Below are positions 11,889 through 39,707 of a stretch of DNA of 64,000 nt, piece after piece. The position numbers and the translations under genes are program-made. The stretch's first letter is position 1. Each line of letters starts with the position of its first letter. The stretch is from the NCBI GenBank assembly GCA_021613335.1, contig JAJTWR010000101.1, positions 1-64,000 of the forward strand, in the 5' to 3' direction. The DNA comes from Whitmania pigra (Eukaryota > Annelida > Clitellata > Hirudinida > Haemopidae). A model generated the notes under the pieces. The model was not told the DNA's origin and did not search any database. It worked only from the letters and a program-made list of their open reading frames with translations.

Positions 11889-14800
11889 GAGAGTTTCGAG
11901 AATCCGGAATGGTTTTACAACCACATGTTGAACCACGTTGAAATGTATCCCAGCGGTAACAACGTCGAAGGAGGATGCAAATGCTTGTGGGAGAGTGAGT
12001 TTTGATGTCGTTAATAATAGTAATCAAAACATTAACAATAGTATTATTAATAATAAAAAATAATTAATAATGATGATAATAATAATAATACTATTACATG
12101 TCTGACAACAATAATAGTATTAATATTACCAATAATAATAATATTAAGGACTGTAAATAATAATAACACTACACTGTGTCCAATACTTAACCAATTTCCT
12201 GTCAGCTTGTCAGACGACAGTAAAGAGCAAGCACAAATTAAGGGATCACTTGCGATCTCACACGCAGGAGAAACTGTTCTCGTGTCCCACGTGCGGCGGA
12301 CTGTTTGCCAATGCCACCAAGTTTATTGATCACGTTCAGAGGCAGGTCGATCCTACTGGTGAGTTCGTTAATACGTTAGGGTTAATTGCGTTTGTGGTGG
12401 CTGAGAAATTAGTTATGTTGGCTGACAAATTAGTTGTATTTTTTGATTATTTAATTGTATTTATTAAATCGATTATGTTTATTTATAAATTAGTCATGTT
12501 TGTTATTCAATTGAATATGTCGATTAATAAGTTAGTTTCGGCTATTTATAAGTTGTTTATCTTTATTATTAAATGCAATTTCTTTAATAGTAAATCCCAT
12601 TAGTGTGAGACAAATTTTAGTGAGATTTTCCAGAAATGTTTTGATGCATGTACCACACTCTGTTACTGTGATTAACTAAAGAAATTAAAGTAATTAATTA
12701 AAATAAATCTATATTATAGATTTGTATACTTGATGTTTTTTCAATAGATGACATGCAAGATTAAGTAAAAACATTAAGAGTAAAAATTTTTTTATAATTC
12801 ACATGAAAGGGTTTAAACTAAGTAATTAGTTAATTATTAATAATAATCTAAACCTTAATTATCCGGTTAATTAATTATAGTTGATAACTTAGTTTAATTA
12901 TGCACGCCAACGTTTGAACGTACCTGCAGCCAACACGTACAGGTGCTCGTATTGCAGCAAGATGTTTCCAAACAAACGATTCCTGAGGGACCACATGAGG
13001 CATCATGGTTGGTAATGGATTTGTTTAAAAATTGTTTTCACAAATAGCTAATTAGTTAATAATAAAAATTATTAGAATTGTTTTCACAAATAGCTAATTA
13101 GTTAATAATAAAAATTAATTATGATAAGATTACTATTAGTAATAATAATATTAATAATAGTAATACATCATCAAAACAGTCTACCATTACAAATGTCCCT
13201 TCTGTGACATGACCTGTCCCACTCCGAGTTCACTGAGGACACACATCAGGTACAGACATTCGGATCACAGACCGTTCGTCTGCAAAACTTGTGGTTTCAA
13301 GTTGGTTGAATGTGAATTTCAAATTTTGTTTCAAAAAAGTCGCTAAAATCATTTTGTTTTATGTTTAAAATGTGAAATTGAAAAATTTTAAAAAAGCTAT
13401 AATTTTAATTTTAATGTGTGAATTTTTATCGTGAATTTGTGAATTTATAAAAAAGTTGCTATTTCAATTTGAACGTCTGAGATGATGAGCTTTTGAAAGT
13501 TATGGCCAATGTAGTGTGATTTGTAATAAATTATTGTGAATTAAATAGTTATTGTTATTATTTTTAGTATTATTATAAATAATTCATTAGGAATCTTGTG
13601 AGGCTAAACGTGGCTAGCATGGTGACTATTATTTATTTATTATTTATTACAACATTTGGTTATTCATAATAATATTAACAATAAATCTATTGCAAGAGTT
13701 GCAGACAAATTATCATGTCTACCATTTGTAGTAATTATTGATAAATGATAGATAAATTATAAATCACTTACAATACTAACAATAAGCAAACGCCTAACAA
13801 CCGTTCCCCATCGACAGAGCCAAACTGGCCATCGACCTCAAGAAGCACCTCGAATCCCACGACGAGGATTGGATCGACTGCCAGTTCGACGATTGCGACT
13901 TCAGGTCGAGATTCCCTTGGGAGATGAATCTACACCTCAAGAATAAACATGAGGTTAAGAATAAACGTGCCGTCGATTCGTTAATGTGACTTGATCGATG
14001 TGAAGTAGTATTGCATTGTTTTTCTTATTTTTGTCCTCTCACTTACCAAGTAAACAAATCAATCAAACAATTTAAATGAACTACAAATGACAATAATAAA
14101 AATTAATAATGACAATAATAATAACAATGTCTTAATAACCACCATCATCATCATCATCAACACCAGGGCATAGAGGAAGCCAAATACCTGTGCCACTTAT
14201 GCAGTCACAAGTACACGAGGGGAACATACCTCACGAAGCACCTCAAAAAGAAACATCGTCTTCGGGAGCCGTCCGGTCATGTCAGATTGAGGTCAGTTAA
14301 AAAGTTCTCTCGATGTGAATTAACTATTTAACTAACTAATAATTATTTTATTAATACATTATACTAATTAATTTATTTATTACTGGCTACTTAAACTGAC
14401 CAATTAATTAATTTATATATATATCCATTTATTTAGTAGTACTTGCATGAACCAACTAATTACTACATATATTTATTACTGTTTATCGTTATTTTAATTG
14501 ATATAATTTATAATTAATAATTACTGGGGAATAATTCTTGAAATTTGATTGAAGTATATTCCAGTTTGTGAAGCTATGTTTCAGATATTCTTTAATTTGC
14601 TAGTCATGCCTATTCGCCGAGATTGAACCGTTGATTTATTAAATTTTAATTTTTTTGTTTTTTATTTAATTACTCTCAAATTATAATTTTTTTTAAAATT
14701 TATCTTTAATTTTTAATAATTTAATATCTAAAAAAAGCTCTTAACATTCAGGTACAAGCTGCATGACGATGGCTTTTACAGACTCCAGGAATTCAGGTAC

Positions 14801-15016
14801 GAAAGTTCAGAATTGCAGGAGCAACTCATGGGGGTCCAGAAGGACAACGGGGAGGGTCCCTCGGACGACCACAACCCCGTCGAGGACTTCGGGCCAGACT
14901 CCACCACTGATGACCTCAAAGGGCTCGATGAATATCAGCACCGTAAAATGGACGACGATTATGTCAGCGAAGTGGAAGCCGAGGATATTTTGTGCGAGAT
15001 CGAAGATTTTGAGTGA
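11889..15016 (+). CDS. HINFP: HINFP, histone H4 gene transcription factor (5' exons missing)
   Basis: HINFP is a nuclear C2H2 zinc-finger protein that activates histone H4 genes at the G1/S transition. Seven exons are readable with consistent splice phases: 11889-11994, 12206-12358, 12930-13007, 13180-13300, 13818-13953, 14167-14291 and 14752-15016 (TGA at 15014-15016). Diagnostic stretches are [52 protein letters not shown] and [13 protein letters not shown], in the family's usual order. The finger [20 protein letters not shown] is followed by the [12 protein letters not shown] segment. The readable part is about 327 residues, against just over 500 in vertebrates. The N-terminal fingers should lie upstream of 11889 but are replaced by the kinase exon only 48 bp away. 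AATAAA at 15217-15222 is the likely poly(A) signal. Confidence 0.92.
12359..12929 (+). other. HINFP intron 2
   Basis: The intron between the second and third readable HINFP exons is 571 bases long, AT-rich and without any exon-like reading frame that I can support. The open frame running from 12250 past 12358 is only read-through of the exon into the intron. Confidence 0.6.
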
Positions 15017-16047
15017 AGGTGTTGTTTTTATTTTAAACGAGAAAGTTATGTTCTTCTGTTTGTTTTTTTTATTTGCGGTTGAAATGCATTTGAACCTTAG
15101 GATTGGAATTCTAAAATTAACCCCCGCTCGGGATGCGATTTGAACTTGATCGTGAAGGGATGTTTCTGATTTTGTGTGTGAACTTTCGATTAAATTTGTA
15201 TACTTTTCTAGTTGCTAATAAATCTTAAAACACTGAATCCAAAGAATTTTGAATTCAAACCAATGTTTATGAAGCTGAACGTTTAACATTTCGTGAATGG
15301 TTCTTCTCGTGTTTGTGAAAGTTTGTGATGCTCGCTCTACAAAAATATCGATTAAACAGATCAACCAATTTTGGTTGGAATAGTTTCTTGATTGTTCCAC
15401 CAAATGTCGCTCTGACAACCTCAAAGGCACAGGTAAATACAACAAAATCTCGGAGCAAAATGTCACTTTAGAAATTAGAACTCGACGATTAGGACAAAAA
15501 TAGCGCAAAACCGCCTTTGGGAGAATTTAAATCGAGGATTACGTCATGTCCCTCTCGTGACGTCATGTCGTTCTCGTGACGTCTTATGAACTTAAGTTAA
15601 GGCTACCTTTTGATTAATTTATTTATTTGCAGGAAATGCGAAAGTAATTTCTAAATTATATTAACCAGTAATTATGATAATGTAATTGATTGTATTACAA
15701 TTATTTTTATTGACTTTTTCCGTGTTCGTAAATATGCACTATAAACGCTTATTAGAAGTATTTCCATAGTTGTAAGGACGCTTTTCATCCTGCATTCAAA
15801 AAGCCATTGCATCTCAGAGCTAAGAATATCCATTAGTAACAAAAAAAAAAATAAAAATAGGTAAAATAAAAAGCAATTCTTGGCAAAAAAACTTTTATTA
15901 AATTTAAACTTTTATTTAATTCGACACAATTCAGTTGAGTTTATTTTTCCATAAAAATTGCAGCACCAAACAAAAGACATATAAAAAATGAAGCACTGTA
16001 ATGTAGACAAAACATCCTAAATATCATTTCCTACTGGAATATAAACA
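15017..16047. other. Convergent 3' intergenic region, copy B
   Basis: Tail-to-tail spacer between HINFP and NCAPD3. HINFP AATAAA is at 15217-15222. NCAPD3 reverse-strand AATAAA motifs are at 15894-15899 and 15911-15916. No other gene signal was seen. Confidence 0.6.
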
Positions 16048-32738
<16,691 letters not shown>

Positions 32739-33285
32739 CTGAGAAGTGGTTTAAATTGGCTGGCCAGATGCTAATCGGACGTCGGATGGCAATCGAAAAC
32801 AAAAACAAATGTGTTTAAAACAGGCGGTAAATTTTAAAATACTGCATATAGCGTTCATGTAATTTTTATTGGAAGTTTTCTAAATTTGTATATTAACATT
32901 AATCAAATTTAATAAATTACTAGGTTGAGAAAGATAAAACACACCAGACAAACATCGAGCAATCCTCTTTTGCTTAGGAGATATTTTTTGTTATTAAAAA
33001 TATTTTAATTTATTTAATATATTGTTTGTTTAAGTATTCCCTTTCACCGTTTGGTCACCATTGGCATTAAATCAACGGTCACCCTGTCAAAAAAAAAATT
33101 AGATCTAAACAATTGTTATAAAAATATATTTTATTTAAAAAAAGCCTACGTTTTTAAAAATGTACATGATTTTCAAGAATATAAAAATGTAGCACGAATA
33201 TCTATTACAGAGTGATGGAGAAAAACATTTTCATCAGTACTTAGTAGTAGCAGTGTGCAATTCTAATAGTTTATGATGAAATGAC
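32739..33285. other. NCAPD3 5' flank, no gene seen
   Basis: AT-rich sequence upstream of the NCAPD3 start codon. It would contain the promoter, but I see no clear core motif. No ORF worth calling. Confidence 0.5.
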
Positions 33286-33429
33286 GTGCGACCAATGTTC
33301 TCTGATTTATCCGTGTGCGCGGTAAATCAATCACATCTGGCGCTCAAATTATTATTAATTAGTAGTTCAATTCTATTCTTCAAATTGTCTTTTAATGTCT
33401 GCAATACACCAGTTAATTTTCTATTTATA

Positions 33430-36400
33430 GTCCTTCTGAACACTTTAGAAGGAGAAAGACCTGAGGATATAAACTTTATAAATGTAACAAATGATAACTT
33501 CTTATTCCAGCACATCACTGATCCCACAAGAGGTAAAAACACATTAGATTTGATATTAACAACAGATGAGAACTTAGTGGAAGGCCTAACAGTTGGTGAA
33601 CACTTTGGAACAAGTGATCACCAAGTTGTCAGATGGAACATTTATTTAGACGACGAGGATTTAAAAAAAGAGAACCTAGATTCTAAAAACTTTTTTAAGG
33701 CTGACTATGATAAAATACGGAATGAGTTAGAGAAAACAAACCTAGCTAAAAAAATAGAATCTGCTAATGTAGAAGAAGCTTGGGCAATAATCAAGAAAGA
33801 GCTAAATCTAGTTGTAGATAAATATATCCCAAGCAGAGGCAGAACTCAGAAAAGACAGCCATGGCTTCAGTGTTGTAAAAATTACCTCATTTCGGTAACT
33901 AGTTACAAGTAAAAGTAATACCTCAAAAAGCTACTTAAGTGTAAGTAAGAGTATTGTCTCAAAAATTTACTCAAGTAAAAGTTAAAAGTTACAGCGTCTA
34001 AAAGTTACTTTTAAGTAAAAATTACAAGTAACTTTGATGCCGCCATTATTGTGATCATACATCATTCCGTATTATTTAAAAGGAATTGTTTCTCTTATCG
34101 TTAAAACAATTACTGGTATTAACTGCTAGTACTAACAGTCATTAAGTAATAACATTTGAACTAATGCATTCTTTTGGTGTTTTTTTATTATTTATTACAT
34201 TACAATCACAAATTTTTGTTAATTTTTAACATAACTAAGTCCTCGAATAGTTTGTCACTCATTATGGTCCTTCAGCTGTTCTTTGTCATACCAGCAGAGC
34301 TGAATAAACGTTCAACAGCTGCACTAGCTGGCAGAGGAGTGTTCAACTGGATAAATAATTTCTTCAGGGTATCGCTTCCAGTAATAATGTTCATGTCATC
34401 TGATCGGTCTCGAAGATACTGCATCAGAATATCAGTTGACCTTGTGCAATTGAAGAAACTGTCTTCAATACTGTCAGCATCAGATGAACGAGAGCTCAAA
34501 GCTCGTCCATCTTTGCTGCATTAGAAGATGCTATTTTGGCTACCAGTTTCTCATCAAGCTTGACAATCGTTAGCAACAGATATACCATATTCCTTAACTT
34601 CTGTTGGATGCATGCGTTCCACGTGCTTCTTCAAGTTAGATGAAGAACCTTCATATGCTGAACATGTAGTTTTTGTTTCTGTTGGCAGAGTAAGCATGCA
34701 TACTTATATGATTTTCCTTTGATTGAAATCTGAACATTTTGTTCAAATACGGCCACGGACTATCTTCAACCTTGTTCCTCTTATCTTCGCTAACGACACT
34801 AAAAATGGCTTCAAATGAATCCATACTACGATATATTAAATCTTATATTATTATATGTATATAATATTAAAAATATTAAAAAGCTTCGGTATGACTAATC
34901 AACAATTTCCGATTTAAAACAAAAACGACCGGCGATAACCACAATAACAAAAGAGCGATGATCGGGAAGGGGAAGGTTCTCGAACGAACCAAAGAATAAC
35001 AATCTAAAATTTAAATTTTTTTTAAATAAATTAAACTAATTTAAAATGTTATTTATGTTACTTTGTAACGTCTTGCGCCAAAAAGGTAACGAATTAAAAG
35101 TATGACCAAAAATAGTAATTTGTTACAAGTAAGAGTACAAAATTTTTTTTGTAATTGTTACAAGTAAAAATTACCAAAAAATGTAATTAATTACAGTAAC
35201 GAATTACATGTAATTCGATACTGCACAACACTGCATGGCTTACGAAGGAGGTCATCAAATGCAAAAGAGCTAAGTATAAAGCATGGAAGAAATTACGAGA
35301 AATGACAAAAATAAATTCTGGAGAGGAAGAGGAAAGAGAGCTTAAGGATTTAAAACAAAAATATCAGAAACAAAGGAATGCATCAAACAGAATTAATAAA
35401 AAAGCATTACTAGAATATGAGAACAAATTAGCAAAGAATGTTAAAAGCGATAGCAAGAGCTTTTTCAGATACGTTAGATGTAAACAAAAAGTAAGGGACA
35501 AAATTGGACCATTACAAAAGTGAGGGGCAAACAGTTGATTCAGTAGAGGAAACAGCCAATATATTAAATAGCTACTTCAGTTCAGTTTTTACTAAAGAAA
35601 CAATAGGGAATATACCAGAACTGCCAAGGAGAATCCAACAGATTGAGATAAAGTTAGATACAGTAAACTTCTCAGAAACAGGGGTAATTAAGCAACTGGA
35701 AAATTTGAAAGTAGACAAGAGCCCTGGAATAGACAACCTACATCCTAAACTACTATATGAGACAAGAACAGCTATAGGAGAAGCATTGGCAATCTTATTT
35801 GTCAAATCGTTTGATTCAGGAACAATACCAAGAGATTGGAAAGATGCAATAGTAGTTCCTCTATTCAAAAAGGGAAGTAGGGGTTTGCCATCCAACTACA
35901 GGCCAGTAAGTTTGCAAGGTAATGGAAAGAATGATCAAAGAGGCTGTATCAACTTTTTTTGGAAGAAACGATGTGATTGGAAAGAGCCAACATGGTTTTA
36001 CTAAGAACAGATCGTGTCTTACCAACCTACTTGAGTTTTTTGAAGAAATTTATGAGTGGGTTGATCATGACAAGGCTGTAGATGTAGTGTACCTAGACTT
36101 CGCAAAAGCATTTGATAAGGTGCCCCATCAAAGGCTTCAAAAAAAGCTCGGTGCATGTGGGATTGAAGGCAAACTATTACATTGGTTTACAAACTGGTTG
36201 ACAGACAGGAGACAGAAGGTAGGCATAGGAGGAATTTATTCAGAGTGGCAACCAGTACTTAGCGGCGTCCCACAAGGATCGGTGCTTGGACCTGTACTGT
36301 TCTGCATATATATAAATGATCTGGATGATGGCATAAGATCTAAGTTATCTAAGTTTGCTGACGACACTAAAGTAGCAAGAAGTGTCAGCAAGCAAGAAGA

Positions 36401-37230
36401 TGTAGATACACTTCAGGAAGATCTTAACAAGTTATTCAAATGGGCAGAAGATTGGCAGATGCTTTTCAACGTAAGCAAATGCTCCATTATGCATATGGGA
36501 TGCAAAAACACGAAAGTCGAATATGCATTTGGAGGAAGCATTCTGAAGCAGTCAAATCAGGAAAGAGATCTGGGGGTAATAATGCAGAACAATGGAAAAG
36601 CATCTCTACAGTGCATGGAAGTTGCTAAAAAAGCAAACAGAGTACTTGGGATGATAAAGAGAACAGTAGTAAGCAGGAACAAGGATGTAATACTGAGATT
36701 GTATAAGGCATTAGTAAGGCCACACCTTGAGTACTGTGTGCAAGTATGGAACCCTCATTTGAGGAAGGATGTAGAGATGTTGGAAAGAGTACAAAGAAGG
36801 GCAACCAGGATGATAGATGGTTTTGGAAAGCTTAGTTACGAGGAAAGATTAAATAGATGTAAATTAACGACTCTGGAAAAGAGAAGAAGTAGAGGGGACC
36901 TCATCGAGGCATTCAAAATTTTATCGGGAAGGGAAGGCCTTTTGCCTGAACAGTTTTTCGAAGCCACAAAAAGTGTTTCTACTAGAGGGCACGATTGTAA
37001 ATTATACAGGAAGGCTTCGGGAAACTTGAAAAACAATTATTTCAGTTCAAGGGTGGTTTCCTTATGGAATAAACTAGATAAGGAAACCATCCATGCTGAC
37101 ACAATAGATAAATTCAAAATTTATTTAAGTAAATTCGGATATTAGGACTAAAAAGAGTGGTTATTACACAGATCCAGGTCTTCTTAACCACTATAAATAA
37201 TTGTTATGTTTGTTATGTTATGTTCTACTT
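33430..37230 (+). mobile_element. CR1-like LINE, 5' truncated and broken (copy 1)
   Basis: This non-LTR retrotransposon starts inside the endonuclease domain (VGEHFGTSDHQVVRW, then a linker ending RGRTQKRQPWL). It is then split by the hAT element 33868-35233 and resumes at 35242. The reverse transcriptase follows, with SNYRPVSL, DFAKAFDKVPHQRL, the GVPQGSVLGP loop and the catalytic FADDTKV (YADD-type box), and then the CR1-type C-terminal region. The ORF ends at TAG 37143-37145. The 3' tail ends in a short GTTAT-type tandem, as in CR1-related elements. Frameshifts near 35519 and 35918 break the ORF. Shorter copies are at 40731-41658 and 53980-54224. Confidence 0.9.
33868..35233 (-). mobile_element. 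hAT transposon remnant inside the LINE, 8 bp target duplication
   Basis: CATGGCTT at 33860-33867 is repeated at 35234-35241, an 8 bp target-site duplication typical of hAT elements. The ends are CAGTGTTGT and ACAACACTG. On the - strand, 34272-34499 encodes the hAT C-terminal dimerisation region with the LPASAAVERLFSSAG motif. Pieces of the transposase N-terminal side, including Cys/His-rich BED-like sequence, lie at about 34540-34830. The subterminal regions are rich in AAGTAACTTG-like repeats. The element is internally deleted (1,366 bp) and non-autonomous. Confidence 0.92.
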
Positions 37231-37753
37231 GGGATAACAAAATTTGGATCCACAATTCTCATAAAAGAGGCAAAACCTGAACTTTCAACTATGCGTAGTG
37301 GAAGCATTGCTTCGGCTACAAGATGTTTCACTATTCCTTCGGTAAGGGCCTTTTGCTTTGGATTGGAATCATTGTATGTCAGAGAACGAGAATTTTCATT
37401 GATGCTACCTCCTGCCACAGCCTTGAATGGCAGCAACGAATGACTCTGTTGAGTTTTTGTTTCCTTCTTATCTTTTTCTTTTGCATCTTTGTACATCTCT
37501 AGATGACTGGTCTAAAGGGGAAAATAACATTTTTAATTTAGCTCAGATGTATTTTACATCTTAAATAAAAGTATCTCTGATAACAATGTTGATTAACCCT
37601 AACATGGCGATGAAATTTTGATGTAATTCCGGGCTTTGATCTTATTCGTTTCCCGCAAAACTTGCACCTCATATACCAAACTCTTTCTGTCCTTTGACTG
37701 TTTTTAAAAAACTTCGCTAAAATCCCATATTTCCCGCTATCTAATGCAGACAT
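37228..37753 (-). pseudogene. hAT transposase N-terminal fragment with BED zinc finger
   Basis: Two - strand pieces join across a short intron. The first (about 37592-37753) gives a BED finger: RCKFCGKR with two Cys, then KFHRHVR with His ligands. The second (about 37228-37511) begins TSHLEMYKDA and contains KALTEGIVKHLVAEA and FMRIVDPNFVIPSR, the region following BED fingers in Ac/ZBED-type transposases. The frame stops being recognisable at 37228, the 3' end of LINE copy 1. A short related stretch may persist at 33327-33430 (- strand) on the other side of the LINE. Confidence 0.7.
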
Positions 37754-37909
37754 ATTTAAATGGCGATAAAGTTACAACAATGCTTATTTGACGAGACGCA
37801 CGCCAAAGATATACAATTCTTAAATCTATAACCATCTTTATAAATAATATTTGATTGATAGATCATAGATCCGATATGGTATAGTTTATATTTAGGAGTC
37901 CATGGTACA

Positions 37910-39035
37910 GCTCACTTGAATAAGGCTAGCAGGGCGAAAGTCCCATTGTTAAAAGCCTGTATTATGACGCTAGCAAAAATCTTTTCAACTATTCAACCAA
38001 TGGCGAAGTAAATTTAAATTGCACCGAAATAATCTACAAGCATTCATTTTAAAATCGCACTGTCCAGATTTTTATTTTTTCGTTTAAATTTGCATAAGTG
38101 TTCTGCAACAACAAAATGCGACAACTTCATGGTCAAAAGTCTTTTTCTTTGCTCAGCCAATGTCAAAATAAATTACACCAAAATAATCATAAAATCATAA
38201 ACTTCAATTCCTCTTGAAATCGCACTGGCCAGATTTTTAATTTTGGTTCGTAATTCGTTGTAAACTTGCAATACTTATCGACAACGTTTCCACTAATTTT
38301 TTTAATCAAATCGAAGTGACATGATTTGTTTTAAGCTTCAAAATCATTATTTGTGGTCAACCTAAGACGCTCATTTGTAAATATATTGTAGCTTAGATAT
38401 TTCTGATTATTGCTTTTATAAGCTTTAAATTTATTATATTATTAATGAAAATAGCATATCGACCTCAACTTCAGGAAGGCACGTGGTGTAGAAGCAATTC
38501 TGTCAAAGCACAAAAAATTGTTTGCCATTTCAAACATAGCAAATGCCATGGAGCTACAAACCGAACAAGCCAAACTCAATCAGACAGCAGGGTCTCTCAT
38601 ATAAGATGTCTCCACTCTTTAGAATTCCACTCTGCAAATGATCCAGGTTAATAAGAAATAGAGCTGCAATCTCGGCAGTTTTCGACAATCGAAATCAAAT
38701 CAAGTCGAGATGGGCCAAAAGTAGTGTCGGCCACCGGGGACGGTGGGTTTTATGCCCAGACCCGGGATTGAACCGGGTACCTTTAGATCATTAGTGTAAT
38801 GCTCTCCCAGCTGAGATATCTAATTTATTTTGACAGTGGTTGAGCAACTAAAAAAATTTGCGACATTGAAGTTATCAGATTTTGTTGTTTTTCTGAAAGT
38901 TGCAGTAAATTATTCAAATGAAAGCAAAAAAAATAAAAACCCGGACAGAATGCTTGAAATGAATGATTGATGATTATTATTTTTTTTATTAAACAATGGC
39001 ACTTTTCGCCCTTCTAGTCTTATTCAAGTTTGTTG
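37910..39035. repeat. Repeat with inverted ends (CTTGAATAAGGCTAG...)
   Basis: CTTGAATAAGGCTAGCAGGG at about 37916 is matched in inverted orientation by CTAGTCTTATTCAAG near 39016-39030. The left end recurs in reverse at 54907-54978. The sequence between is about 1.1 kb and contains the tRNA-derived stretch at 38753-38825. No transposase is visible. Confidence 0.55.
38753..38825 (-). other. Degenerate tRNA-derived sequence (SINE head or pseudo-tRNA)
   Basis: On the - strand it shows a D-arm with CAGCTGGGAGAGC and a perfect T arm, CCCGG TTCAATC CCGGG (the B box), ending near TCTGGGCA. The anticodon loop reads CTAATGA, formally AAT, but the anticodon stem has a mismatch, the first D-stem base does not pair and the 5' acceptor strand pairs only partly. 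It is therefore not a working tRNA gene. The body around it resembles tRNAs that begin GCCCAGATAGCTCAG. Confidence 0.65.
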
Positions 39036-39707
39036 AAGCGCATCTTAGAATGAACTGACGGACTGTGCAGAGGTTGGTGGATTTCATGAATTTATGACTT
39101 TTAATTGAATAACTTGATTTATGTTAAAAAGTTGTTTATTTACCTCTATTGAATAGTTTAGTCATTGTTGTTGTACTTAAGTTCATAAATATAAGGTGTT
39201 TGCAAATATTTACCGAAACCTTGTGAAAAGATTTACGATACGATGGAGTTAATATTGCTAATATATCAATTACGTATTGTTTCACAATCATATTAATTTT
39301 TAATTATGTTAAATAAAAAGATTTAAGACAACTGAACTAATAATTAATATTTAATAGTTATCAATATCGAACATGAAGCAAGCCATAATTGTCCACATTG
39401 CAATTACTGATCCTGTTTCTCAAGCCAGATATTGATGATGATGGCGATGATGATAATAGCTTGTTGATGATGATGAGGCTGGCTTGTTGACAGCAGTGAC
39501 GATGATGATTGGCTGAAATGATGCCTTCACATATCTCAAAAACGCTCTCTACGTATCCTCTTTAATATTCCTTCTTCGTCATCTTCCAAGCCAATCTTCT
39601 TCGAAAATTCAATTTTAAACGTTTAAACTTTCACCAATTAAATGACTTTCTGATTGCTATCTTTGTGTATAAATATTCAAATAATCTATTGCCTCATTCA
39701 TTCAGTA

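Noticed and set aside
33286..33430. Start of the LINE ORF at 33286
   Set aside because: The first 50 codons do not match LINE sequence; the LINE is 5' truncated at about 33430, and the preceding frame is chance or an antisense hAT remnant.
38445..38651. 68-codon ORF
   Set aside because: Lies inside a repeat, with no domain and no splice context.
38753..38825. Functional tRNA with AAT anticodon
   Set aside because: Acceptor, D and anticodon stems contain mismatches; treated as a tRNA-derived repeat.
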